Below, in pieces: positions 1 to 8,100 of a stretch of DNA of 10,156 bases (position 1 is its first letter; each line of letters starts with the position of its first letter). Below the pieces are notes generated by a model. It searched no databases. It saw only the letters and a program-made list of their open reading frames with translations, and was not told the origin of the DNA. This DNA comes from an uncultured Planctomycetaceae bacterium. Lineage in GTDB: Bacteria > Planctomycetota > Planctomycetia > Pirellulales > Pirellulaceae. Both the position numbers and the translations under genes were made by a program. The stretch is taken from positions 1-10,156 of the forward strand of contig CALBSZ010000691.1 of the NCBI GenBank assembly GCA_937967665.1. The letters run 5' to 3'.

Positions 1-176
1 TGAGAATAACGCTGAGACGACCCCGGACTCAGGGAAGATCCCAGGTAAACTGCCAACACCAGAACCACGACTACGAGTGACCAGAAACGCAAACGCTGGA
101 TTCGATCGGGACTCTTGTAGAAGTCCGTGCGAATGCGTGATGCTCGCCGTCTGCCGGATTCCAATCCGCCTGCCAT
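1..176 (-). CDS. N-terminus of a single-span membrane protein (partial, runs off the left edge)
   Basis: An ATG at 176-174 opens a frame that stays open to the window edge (58 codons). The start is preceded by a Shine-Dalgarno-like GTAGGG about 5 bases upstream. The visible product begins with a basic, Arg-rich cytoplasmic head (MAGGLESGRRRASRIR...), then has one hydrophobic segment around residues 35-50 (FWSLVVVVLVLAVYLGSSL), so it is an N-in, C-out membrane anchor with its main domain outside the cytoplasm. It starts only 6 bases after the stop of the cytochrome b-like gene, so the two are almost certainly co-transcribed and probably functionally linked. No haem-binding or other catalytic motif lies in the visible part. 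A membrane-anchored multiheme cytochrome c or another redox partner is a guess from context only. Confidence 0.75.
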   Translation of the reverse strand, partial: MAGGLESGRRRASRIRTDFYKSPDRIQRLRFWSLVVVVLVLAVYLGSSLSPGSSQRYS

Positions 177-182
177 GAAACC

Positions 183-1220
183 CTACCAGTACTTTAACGC
201 TACGAAAACATGAACGAATAACAGCACGATCAACGCGAATGACAGGGGCAGATGGAGTGCAATCCAGTTATGCAACCACCAATGCATCCGCGCTTGCACG
301 TTGAATTGCCGCCGCTGTTCGCACAACGATTCCAACTCGTCGACCGTTTCGTGAGCCGCCTCGTCGACCGTATTTCGCAAGCTGATGAACCACGCGCTGG
401 CTTTTGCCCGCGTTCCCAGGATGGCAACGGCTGAGGACTGGTTGCCGTCCAGCAAGAACGGATAGATCGTCGTGTCGAAGGCGTCACGCAGGGTTTCCGC
501 ATGCCTGATGCTGACAGGAGCTGTTTCCGTTTGCAGGACCCGCCCGCGAAAGGATCCCTGATTGCGAACGGCGCCGATCACCACCGGCCCGAATCGATCG
601 TCATCGCTGTCCGCGGATGCTCCGCCCGCTTCGCTTTGTCGGATACTGCGGGGACGCGGGCACAAGAGGTTGACTTTTCGCCGCGCGTCCTGTGCGAACT
701 GTTCGGCAACTTCGTCGATTTGCGAATAGATGGTTTCCGCCGGCAACTGGTCGAGCATGATGCGCGGCAGGATGTTTTGCATGATCAGCCCGTAAATGCC
801 GCTGACCACCACGACCGCGAAAACAATCGCCAGTATGGTGCTCAGCTGCCCGCCCCACTGAAAACCAGTGTGCAGGACAACCAAGGGAACCGACAGCAAA
901 CCCAGCCAAATATGAGCACGCATCCACACCTGCGCGCGGCCGATACGCCAGGCACGCAGTTTCTTGCGCGGCCACAACAGCAGCTCAAACACCATGATCA
1001 ACGCCGCCGCCGATCCAAAGACCAGGCCCGGAAGGCTACTGCCCCCCAGCAGCGTCCGCTCCCGCAGCGACTCGCTACAATACCATGCAATCGCCGCCAG
1101 ACAAACGACTCCGCAGAACAAGATCCAGCGAAAGTGCATCGAGAATGTTTTGCGGTCAACTAGCACGAACCGGGTCCAGTGCAGGAATCTTTCCAGAGTC
1201 ACGCGACACGTTATCGTCAC
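183..1220 (-). CDS. Di-heme cytochrome b-like integral membrane protein
   Basis: A predicted inner-membrane electron carrier. Residue numbers count from the most upstream possible start, a TTG at 1262. Hydrophobic helices are visible at about 46-62, 77-97, 117-133, 142-161 and 335-356. Helix 3 carries H117 and H131, and the last helix H337 and H351; each pair is separated by exactly 13 residues, the spacing that ligates two stacked b haems in cytochrome b and ferric-reductase-like proteins. A hydrophilic stretch of about 170 residues (162-334) separates the two haem-type helices. I chose the GTG at 1220 because AAGGGAA lies 9 bases upstream; TTG 1262, GTG 1202 and ATG 1139 are alternatives, and RFLHWTRFVLVDRKTF before the first helix looks like real protein. 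The stop is TAG at 185-183. The next gene follows after 6 bases. The family name is uncertain; haem binding is inferred from His spacing. Confidence 0.75.
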   Translation of the reverse strand: MTITCRVTLERFLHWTRFVLVDRKTFSMHFRWILFCGVVCLAAIAWYCSESLRERTLLGGSSLPGLVFGSAAALIMVFELLLWPRKKLRAWRIGRAQVWMRAHIWLGLLSVPLVVLHTGFQWGGQLSTILAIVFAVVVVSGIYGLIMQNILPRIMLDQLPAETIYSQIDEVAEQFAQDARRKVNLLCPRPRSIRQSEAGGASADSDDDRFGPVVIGAVRNQGSFRGRVLQTETAPVSIRHAETLRDAFDTTIYPFLLDGNQSSAVAILGTRAKASAWFISLRNTVDEAAHETVDELESLCEQRRQFNVQARMHWWLHNWIALHLPLSFALIVLLFVHVFVALKYW

Positions 1221-1315
1221 GCTACGTGGTTCCCTTGTAGCACTGCACCAACGTATTGTCAACGTAATCCGCCCATTCGCCGCGTGAATCGTTCACCGCG
1301 TCGCCACCCTGCACG

Positions 1316-1381
1316 CTGTACGGTAGGGCATGCTCCGCATGCCGGAGGCTGTACTGTAGGGCATGCTCCGCATGTCAAAGG
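1316..1381 (+). repeat. Two tandem 33-bp units, each with a GGCATGC hairpin
   Basis: Units 1316-1348 and 1349-1381 are directly adjacent and match at 29 of 33 positions. Each begins CTGTAC and contains TAGGGCATGCTCCGCATG. In the first unit GGCATGC-TCC-GCATGCC (1327-1343) is a perfect 7-bp stem with a 3-base loop; in the second (1360-1376) one stem base has changed. The array lies between the pentaheme cytochrome gene and the cytochrome b-like gene and abuts the left end of a longer dispersed repeat. It resembles a REP-like palindromic element. It could act as a transcription attenuator or RNA-stability hairpin between the two genes, but it lacks a T-run. Confidence 0.8.
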
Positions 1382-1382
1382 C

Positions 1383-1520
1383 GATCCTGATTAGTTGGGC
1401 AGCGCCAACGTTGCGGCAATCCGCAAGAGTACAGGCCCGCGGCGCAAGCAAGTGTATCCGGATGGAAGTGACCCACGCGCTTGCGTTTCGAGCTGATATG
1501 TCGACGGAACGTGCGCTGTC
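1383..1520 (+). repeat. Dispersed intergenic repeat, copy A
   Basis: About 135 bp that reappear in reverse orientation at 3270-3405. Two blocks are best conserved. Block 1, 1401-1455 (from AGCGCCAACG to GCAAGCAAGTGT), matches the other copy at 51 of 55 positions. Block 2, 1480-1510 (CTTGCGTTTCGAGCTGA... to ...CGACGGAAC), matches at 29 of 31. Block 1 holds a perfect hairpin, TTGCGG-CAAT-CCGCAA, at 1411-1426. The repeat stops within about 3 bases of the pentaheme cytochrome stop codon (1524-1526). It has no coding capacity of its own. It looks like a non-autonomous, MITE- or REP-like element. Confidence 0.85.
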
Positions 1521-1523
1521 GGA

Positions 1524-2903
1524 TTAAAGGCGCGAATGCTGTTGCAGGTACCGCCGCAGTGCGTCACGCACGGCCTGATCGCTTTCCACCGAACCGCCTG
1601 TCACCGTCGGCATCAGCAGCCGTTTCACGGATCGGAGTCTTTCATGGGCCTCGCGTTGCCTCGCCGACGGATCATCATCCTTAATACACATGGCAATCAG
1701 ACCTAAATACAGCTGAGTGGCGGCTTCCCAGCCGCGCGGCTTGTCGGCTTGGCTGTACTCTTCGGCAAGTTGGTAGAGCCTTGCTTCCATATCCGCGGCG
1801 GGGGCATCGAAAGAGGCAGCCATTGCATGAACGCGGCCACGAAGTTGTCGTATTGCATCCCTGTCCGGGCGGTCGAATCTCACCATTGCTCGCGTGATGT
1901 CGTCCAGGGAGTTGCCCGCATCATGCGGTTCAGGATCCAGTAGTTCGATGAAGGAATACTGCCAGTCGCCCCAGGCGGGCATTGCGGTACGTGGCGAACC
2001 CGATCGACGCGATACGTTGCCGCGAATATGTTGGTGGCAGCTGGCACAGTTGTACTCAGCAAACTCCGGCCAGGGCGAATCGTTCGCCTCTGTGTCCGCA
2101 CGCGACTCCAATAACGACAGCGATGCTTCCATCGTCGCGATTTGACCAGCTCGCCACAACTGCTTCTGGAACGCGGTGTCCGTCACAGGCTCAACGGGAC
2201 GCCAGTGCTTTGGTAGTCGATTGTGATACCAGGCCATTTCGAAACGCAGCGGCGGATGCCCCGCCGCCAGCAAGTCGTGGTTCACCTGCCGGTGCGCCGA
2301 ACCAACGTGGCAGTCAGCGCACATCCGTGCTCGCCGCACAAGGTCCTTCAAAGCGAGCATGCCGGCTTGGTGCGACTGCCCGACGCTGCGGTCGCCAAGA
2401 AAGTGCGTGCCGATCCAATTATTCGCAGGCCCGTGACAGGACTCGCAGCCGTTGCCGCCGGAAATCAACACCTGGCGATCTCCAGGCAACTCGCCCGCGT
2501 GGTGGCACGCGCGGCAGTTTTCGTAACCTCGCTGGTCGACAACGACTCCCGACTTCACGATCTGCAGTTGCTCGAGCATCCGGCGGGACGACTCGCTGTT
2601 CAACACCAGCGCCGCGCGTGCGTGAGGATCGTATTCCAGCCAAAGGCCATATTCCGAGCCGCGCGGCACTTGCAGGTCGGCCACGCCGGGACGAGGACCG
2701 CCATGACAAGCGACGGCGGAGCAGGACAAGGAGCCACGGAATTCCGTGGACGGACGGTGCAACGGCTCCATTTGCCGAGTCAAATCGGGTGTCGCCGCAA
2801 CGCGACTCGACGCTACCTTGGTCGACTCACCGGCTCGCGGTTCGGCCATTGCCGGGAGCGAAAGGCAAGCGAAGCAAGTCGCGATTAACAGTTGGCGGGC
2901 CAT
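1524..2903 (-). CDS. Exported pentaheme cytochrome c
   Basis: A 459-residue periplasmic multiheme c-type cytochrome. The ATG at 2903 starts a classical signal peptide (MARQLLIATCFACLSLPAMA, cleavage after AMA). The frame stays open 39 codons further upstream, to a TTG at 3020, but those codons do not look like an export signal and would bury it. Five covalent haem sites are visible: an unusual CX4CH (C61-H67, CSAVACH), then CXXCH at 130-134 (CRACH), 153-157 (CESCH), 195-199 (CADCH) and 286-290 (CASCH). Several other His residues lie in the haem region and could be distal ligands. The last 165 or so residues have no haem motif and are mainly charged and probably helical. The pattern resembles the cytochrome c554/c3-type multiheme group. 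No clear Shine-Dalgarno precedes the start. The cytochrome b-like gene follows on the same strand after 303 bp of repeats, so cooperation in electron transfer is plausible but unproven. Redox partner and substrate unknown. Confidence 0.9.
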   Translation of the reverse strand: MARQLLIATCFACLSLPAMAEPRAGESTKVASSRVAATPDLTRQMEPLHRPSTEFRGSLSCSAVACHGGPRPGVADLQVPRGSEYGLWLEYDPHARAALVLNSESSRRMLEQLQIVKSGVVVDQRGYENCRACHHAGELPGDRQVLISGGNGCESCHGPANNWIGTHFLGDRSVGQSHQAGMLALKDLVRRARMCADCHVGSAHRQVNHDLLAAGHPPLRFEMAWYHNRLPKHWRPVEPVTDTAFQKQLWRAGQIATMEASLSLLESRADTEANDSPWPEFAEYNCASCHQHIRGNVSRRSGSPRTAMPAWGDWQYSFIELLDPEPHDAGNSLDDITRAMVRFDRPDRDAIRQLRGRVHAMAASFDAPAADMEARLYQLAEEYSQADKPRGWEAATQLYLGLIAMCIKDDDPSARQREAHERLRSVKRLLMPTVTGGSVESDQAVRDALRRYLQQHSRL

Positions 2904-3269
2904 GGAGGAATCGCTAGGGAAACAGTACGGGAAAACAGGCGACCACTTCCATTGTACTCGACACTGCCACGCCTGCACGTTGCCGCCAAGTTTGCTCGCA
3001 ACTGTCAAGAAACGCGACAATTCCCGACGTTATTCGATTCTGAGCTCGTCAGCAGTTGCGACCTGTCGTACCGTAGCGACAGATTGTCTGACTTCGGTCT
3101 GGGGTCGACGAGAAGATCTACAGCCGCAACATTCCCACTTTAGAATCCAGGAGTTACAAGTTCAAGCGACGGAACGAGGCTGATAGCGGCGTTTCGCAGA
3201 CCACTTTCATTCCATCCCCTCGCTTGATTCTATCCGTTCGGCACACTTTCTGCGGCTTAGTAAGTAAGA
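2904..3269. other. Intergenic region between divergent genes, no gene seen
   Basis: The left part of the 570-bp gap between the pentaheme cytochrome (minus) and the small lipoprotein (plus). It should hold the cytochrome promoter. A hairpin CTGTCG-N8-CGACAG lies at 3063-3082, followed by the small inverted pair CAGA-TTG-TCTG (3080-3090); function unknown. Short open frames here lack ribosome sites and recognisable protein character. Confidence 0.5.
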
Positions 3270-3405
3270 CCGCGCCAGGTTCCGTCGTCATGTCAGCTCG
3301 AAACGCAAGCAAGAGGGTTACTTGCGTCCAGGCACACACACTTGCTTGCGCGGCGTGCTTGTATTCTTGCGGATTGCCGCAACGTTGGCGCTAACCAACG
3401 ATCCT
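3270..3405 (-). repeat. Dispersed intergenic repeat, copy B (inverted relative to copy A)
   Basis: The reverse complement of this stretch aligns with 1383-1520. Block 1 is at 3338-3392 (51 of 55 identical to copy A, 46 of 55 to copy C); block 2 is at 3279-3309 (29 of 31 identical to copy A). The TTGCGG/CCGCAA hairpin is preserved perfectly at 3367-3382. With copy A it forms a pair of inverted repeats around the pentaheme cytochrome gene. Copy B lies upstream of both divergent genes, ending about 70 bp before the lipoprotein start. Confidence 0.85.
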
Positions 3406-3411
3406 GGCGAG

Positions 3412-3441
3412 TTGACTGATTTGGCGACATCTTCATTCTAT
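3412..3441 (+). promoter_or_regulatory. Possible promoter of the small lipoprotein gene
   Basis: TTGACT at 3412-3417 matches five of six positions of the sigma-70 -35 consensus. With an 18-base spacer, TTCTAT at 3436-3441 is a weak -10 (three of six). Transcription would begin near 3448, leaving a leader of roughly 25 bases that holds the ribosome site. Planctomycete promoters are poorly characterised, so this is tentative. Confidence 0.3.
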
Positions 3442-3460
3442 GCACGTTGCTCGCTTGAGC

Positions 3461-3466
3461 AGGAGG
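3461..3466 (+). promoter_or_regulatory. Strong ribosome binding site of the lipoprotein gene
   Basis: A perfect AGGAGG ends 7 bases before the ATG at 3474. It is the strongest translation signal in the window and is the main reason to accept the very short reading frame that follows it. Confidence 0.85.
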
Positions 3467-3473
3467 GCTACTC

Positions 3474-3644
3474 ATGAAATTTGTTTTGATTCTGTCATTC
3501 GCTTGGGGAGTGTTATTCTTCGCCGGTTGTCCGCAACATGTCGAAGTTGAGCCGGCAAGGGACAGTCACACCGCCAGTCCTCCACCAGCCGGAGTCGAAG
3601 CCAATCCGGCGCAGCCGCAGTCCGCGCGACCCGCCGCGCCATAG
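3474..3644 (+). CDS. Small predicted lipoprotein (56 aa)
   Basis: ATG at 3474 and TAG at 3642-3644 frame a 56-residue product. It starts MKFVLILSFAWGVLFFAGC, a lysine plus hydrophobic core leading to a lipobox-like FAGC with the lipidation cysteine at position 19. The mature part is about 38 residues, rich in Pro, Ala and Gln (SPPPAG, PAQPQ), with no domain. Small lipoproteins with such disordered tails are common in planctomycetes and are usually uncharacterised. The AGGAGG site 7 bases upstream supports expression. It is the only convincing plus-strand gene here and is convergent with the AI-2E-type transporter gene, 77 bases away. No function can be assigned; membrane anchoring is inferred from the signal. 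Confidence 0.8.
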   Translation: MKFVLILSFAWGVLFFAGCPQHVEVEPARDSHTASPPPAGVEANPAQPQSARPAAP

Positions 3645-3721
3645 TCGGGATCACGATGGTTCGAATGTCCGATGAAAGGGTCTTGGTACTGGGGGTCGGT
3701 GCCTGCGCTCTTGCGTCGCGC

Positions 3722-4978
3722 TCATTCGCTGTCGTGGTTACCCTCTTCGATCGCAGGTCTGTCGCCGGACGGTTCGTCGCCAGGTGATTCCGAGCGTCGT
3801 TCTTGGTCCGTAGGTCGCTGGCGGTCAAGCAACCGTTTGCGCAGGATCTTCAGCAACGCGTAGAAGAAGGCCGCGATCATCGGTCCGGCAAAGATGCCCC
3901 AGAGTCCGATCAACTTGAGCGCCCCCAGCACGGTAATGAGTACGACGAGCGGATGAAGTTTTGCTTCACCGCCAATCACATAGGCCTTAATCAGATTGTC
4001 AGAAAACGAAACGACGCCGACACCGTAGAGCCCCATGAAAATGGCCGACCCGTAGTGACCATCCAGGATCAGCACTATGGTGACCACGATCCAGACCGCC
4101 GCGGCTCCCAGAAACGGGATGAAGGAAAAAAAGACAGTCAGTGCCGCCGCCAGCCAAAGCCAGTCGATTCCCACGATGGCGAAACCGATGCCGGCCAGCA
4201 CGCCTTGCACCACGGCCGATACGACCGTTCCCATCACGACTCCCCGGCAAACTTTGTCGAATTGCTCAAACAGTACATTCTCGTCTTCATCGTCCAACGG
4301 CGAGAGCTCTTTGACTTGCTTCCACAGCTTGGGACCATCTGCCAGGAAGTAGTACAGGGACAGCGACATGACAACAAACCCGACGACAAAACCGACCGCG
4401 TTGACGATGAACGACTGTGTCTTTTCGTAGATCTCCTTGGTAGCGGCGTCGGCAGCTTGTGAGGCGACTCGTTTAAGCTGCTCTTCCTGGCGCGGCGACA
4501 GAGCGGCGCGTTGCTTTAAGAGCCAGCCAAACAATTCGGACTCGCGCAACTGGTCAATGCGACGCCCGATCGAAGCGTCCTCGGGCGATTCAATCCATTC
4601 GACGACATCGCGTCCGAATTCGACCAATTGCCCTCCCGCCAAGACCAGCGCTCCGCCGAGCGGCAGCAGGATGATCGTGACGATTACGGCCGTGGTAATT
4701 CCCGCGGCGATTCGCCGATGGCCTCGACACAGTTTGATCACGGAAATGTGCGCGGGACGAAACAAGACAGCCAGGACGGCGGCGAAGAGCAGCGAAAACA
4801 GCAGCGGCTGAACCACTTGAAAAAACAGCACGCCGATCGCGACCACCGTTCCAACCAGAATCAAAAGTGACAGTCGACGTGACATTGAGAATGGTTCTTC
4901 CTTTTCGTCATCATAACCGCTGCTGCTTGTGCGTTTCATGAAATCCCGACGAGCACGCCAGGACGATCGACGCGTCAT
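3722..4978 (-). CDS. AI-2E/PerM-family transporter
   Basis: A polytopic inner-membrane protein of up to 418 residues, of the AI-2E transporter family (formerly UPF0118). Hydrophobic helices are visible at about 36-55, 57-73, 93-115, 189-211 and 245-270, then a dense set to 378. A soluble stretch (116-188) lies between helices 3 and 4, as in the family. The C-terminal half carries the family signatures FSFIPFLGAAAVW (284-296) and DNLIKAYVIGG (327-337), then LHPLVVLITVLGALKL and GIFAGP. The tail after 382 is hydrophilic and acidic. Members are tied to export of small molecules such as the quorum signal AI-2, or to Na+/H+ antiport; the substrate here is unknown. The start is uncertain: ATG 4978 gives a basic N-terminus, ATG 4939 has a weak GGGAT, and ATG 4885 (MSRRLSLLIL) follows AAGGAAG at a long spacing. 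It faces the small lipoprotein gene with a 77-bp gap. Confidence 0.9.
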   Translation of the reverse strand: MTRRSSWRARRDFMKRTSSSGYDDEKEEPFSMSRRLSLLILVGTVVAIGVLFFQVVQPLLFSLLFAAVLAVLFRPAHISVIKLCRGHRRIAAGITTAVIVTIILLPLGGALVLAGGQLVEFGRDVVEWIESPEDASIGRRIDQLRESELFGWLLKQRAALSPRQEEQLKRVASQAADAATKEIYEKTQSFIVNAVGFVVGFVVMSLSLYYFLADGPKLWKQVKELSPLDDEDENVLFEQFDKVCRGVVMGTVVSAVVQGVLAGIGFAIVGIDWLWLAAALTVFFSFIPFLGAAAVWIVVTIVLILDGHYGSAIFMGLYGVGVVSFSDNLIKAYVIGGEAKLHPLVVLITVLGALKLIGLWGIFAGPMIAAFFYALLKILRKRLLDRQRPTDQERRSESPGDEPSGDRPAIEEGNHDSE

Positions 4979-5102
4979 ACGTTCTACGCAAAGCAGGTCG
5001 ACAACGTGCGTGTCATCATCACTTCACCACGCGTACCGTCGAACGCGGGAACTGCCGAATGTGATCATCGTGCAGCCGCTTCATTCCCGTCGCAAGCCAA
5101 TC

Positions 5103-8100
5103 TTAGTCCAGAAACAGCAATTCAACAACGCGGTCGCAGAGGCGCGGTGTGAGAACGTGTCGATCGATCGGCGTTGGGTCGAAAACGCCTGTCGACACCA
5201 ACGGCAGGGCTGCTGTCGAAGCACCCAACGTGCGGTGATTTCCGGGTATCGGTATGGTTTCCTGCCGCGCGACGCGAGGAGTGGCTCGCTGGTCATTGCG
5301 ACGGCGGTCCACCGTCAGGGATGCCACCATGGGTACCGGCAGGGCCGCCGGTACTTCGATCAGCTGCGGGGCCGTGACAACGGTGTTCACGTTATCGCGG
5401 GCAATGGCCAGGTCCGCGCCGTCCACCCGGCCGTCCCGATTGTAATCAAAGCGATTCGTGATCGCGGCGACTCCCGCATTATCACGGGCACCGGCGAAAT
5501 CGAATCCGTTGACAAAAGCCTGATTCGCGGGGTCACCCGATTCGCCCATCACGCTGCCGAAGTAGAACGTATCGGGCGCGGCCAGCATGGTCCTGGTCGT
5601 TGCCAGGACCTTGACTTCCAGCCATTGGTTGGCGATCGCGCGATCGTCCCAGATGATCGTCACACGATCGGCGCCTCCCTGACCAGCGCCCAGGTTCGTC
5701 ACGATCGTGCGGGGCGCAGGAGGTGCGATCCAGGACGCGAAGTCGGCATTGCGGCCCACTCGGAAATCGAAGTCGCTGGCCGTCAGCGACTGTGCCGTGG
5801 TGCGCGGATTCAAGTCGATGATCAAACCATTAAGACCCCGGCTGTAGCTGATGTAGTTTGCAGACGAAGCCATGTTCCCGGGAAGCAAAGCCTGCTTGCC
5901 AGGGGCGATGGCGGCGGCGTCGGCCGCATTCGCGCTGGCATTGTTTCCGTCGTACGTTGATGCGTTGTAGAAAACATTTCGGCCGACAACCGCCACCGGC
6001 GGATTGGGGACGAAACCGGGCGAACCGATGTCCAAACCGGTATTGCTGCCGGGCGCTGCCGTAACGTTGCTGTTCCTGGCCCCCGCAGTCCCGACGACGC
6101 TGAGTGACCAGGCCGCGCCGTTGTTGTTCGCGCCCAGTGCCAGCGATTCGGTGTCGTCAAAACCCGCGCTCAGAATCGTCCGATTCTGAAATGGGCCGTC
6201 ATCGTTAATCGCCGCACCGACGCCGGAGAAGCCGCTGGCATAGCTTCCGTCCGTGGCTTCGATTTCAAAGAGCAGGTTCGAACCATTGCCGTCGTAAATG
6301 CGCCCGGTCAGTTCATTGCCCACCACATCCAGTTCCAGAACGTAAGCCTGGGTGACGTCCAGACCGGTGGAGACCGTCGTGAGCGAAGCACCGGTGCCGT
6401 TGTCAGCGCGGACCAGGTCCAAGTTGCCGGTCAGGAAATCAAACGACAGCAGGTAGGCACTCAAGTCGTCGGGCTGTGCGCGGGCGATCACAAAGACATC
6501 GTTGTTGCTGTTGGCCGTGCCGCCGCCGAGCGTCGGTGTCGTGCCGGCGATGTCGGGAGGGAAAACCTGCGAGCGAATGCGCACGTCCGAAAACGAATGG
6601 GTGTCGACGATGCCCGCTGCGAACAAATTGAACACGGGCGCGTTCTGGTCGGCCAGCATTTCCAATTCGCCTGTAGACAAATCCAGATTCGTGACGACCG
6701 GCGGACTGTTGCCGTCCTCGTCGAAGAATTCCCAGCTGCGATCGAAGCTCCCGCCAAACGATTCATCCCAGTCGCGTTTGGCGTTATTGGGGAGCCAGAC
6801 GTTCGACAAGTAGATCGAGGACGCACCGTCCGGTACCGGCCAGGGTGCTGAATTGTCGTAGTCAACGCCCGTGCTGACATTGCGATGGTCGGCGTGGTCG
6901 CCGTTGTACAATGTGAAAGTCTGCCAGAGTCCGATGCGGTCTCCGCCATTCCCCAGCCGCATCTTGTCGAATCCCGTGACCGGGACCAGGTTGATTCCCG
7001 CCCCCCACGCTGCTGTGAAGTTGGCAGCCGAGAGAACGTCGGCGTTGTACAGCACCGCCGTGCCGCGCGCCGCAATCGTGCCACTCGAGATATTCGCGGC
7101 GGGATGCGCGTCACTATTGTTGTCGTCAATCACATAGCCAGTCAGGTTGATTGCGGTAGCGCCGCGATTGAAGATCTCGATCCATTCCCAGTTGTCCTCC
7201 AGGCTGTTGGGATCGTACATGATCTCGGAAATAACCAGATTGGTGGCCGGGATATCATTGTCATACACCAGCGCAACGACCGGCACGATACTCATGCCCA
7301 CCGGATAATTCGCGGCATCCGCCGATGCCGTGACGGAGTGCTGGATCGTCGCCGTGTGATTCCCTTCGGTCGCGGCATCGTCAACGGCGCGCACAGTGAT
7401 TGTCCGCGGCGCCGTGTTGTTGACCGTCAAGGTCTGTGTTGTCGCGAAGTTGATCCCGTCCAGGCTCACCTGCGCCTGCGCGTCGGCCGCGATCCGGATC
7501 GTCACGTTGCCTGTGGGCGTCGTATTCAGAGATAGCTCGTAGGTATCGCGGTCGCCTTTCTCGGATACCTTCGTGTCTCCGCTGGATTCGATGACAACCA
7601 CACCCGGTTGCGTGGGCAGCACGCCGGGGGAACCGACGTCGAAGCCGGTATTCCCGTCGACGCCGCCGGTCGCCGTGCTCTGAAACGCACCTGCCTGGCC
7701 GGCGGAACTGGTTACCCAGTTGGTCCCGACATTGTTGTCGGCGGTGAGATTTCTGAGGTAGATCGAAAAACCGCCGCCATTGTCGCTGGGCCAGCCGTTG
7801 CTGCCATCTCCGTAATTGACCGTGTCGATCGCGTTGGTATGGGTTTGGTGATTGCCACTGTAGGCTGCGAAGCTGGACCACAAGCTCACCTGGTCCCCGC
7901 CGTTTCCCAACGTCAAATTCCCCCAGTTGGTGACCGGCACGGCATTGACTCCGGCGCCCCAAGCGGACCGAAACACCGAACTTGTCGTGGCGGCATTGAA
8001 CAGCACAGCCGTACCACCCGCCGGAACAGAACCGCTGGCAATATTGGCGGCCGTGTGCGCGTCCGAGTTTTCATCGTCGAGGACGTAGCCGGCCAGGTTG

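Noticed and set aside
501..1163. A 220-codon plus-strand open frame
   Set aside because: It lies antisense to the cytochrome b-like gene, has no recognisable domain or ribosome site, and its composition is that of a reverse-strand shadow.
1982..2917. Long plus-strand open frames over the pentaheme cytochrome gene
   Set aside because: They are rich in Arg, Ser and Pro with no domain, and the minus strand carries five haem motifs and a signal peptide.
2951..3008. TACAAT (minus strand, 2956-2951) and TTGACA (minus strand, 3008-3003) as a promoter of the cytochrome gene
   Set aside because: Each box is good on its own, but they are about 46 bases apart, far from the 16-18 needed, so they do not form one promoter.
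2904..3020. An N-terminal extension of the pentaheme cytochrome to a TTG at 3020
   Set aside because: It would bury the classical signal peptide that starts at ATG 2903, and the added residues have no export or domain character.
3154..3339. A 61-codon minus-strand frame upstream of the cytochrome gene
   Set aside because: About a third of it is part of repeat copy B, and it has no ribosome site or recognisable protein features.
1383..3405. A composite transposon or insertion sequence
   Set aside because: The flanking repeats are inverted, but no transposase, resolvase or target-site duplication is visible inside or next to them.
4929..5960. A 343-codon plus-strand open frame
   Set aside because: It is antisense to the dockerin end of the large secreted protein; its sequence looks like a shadow and has no start signal.
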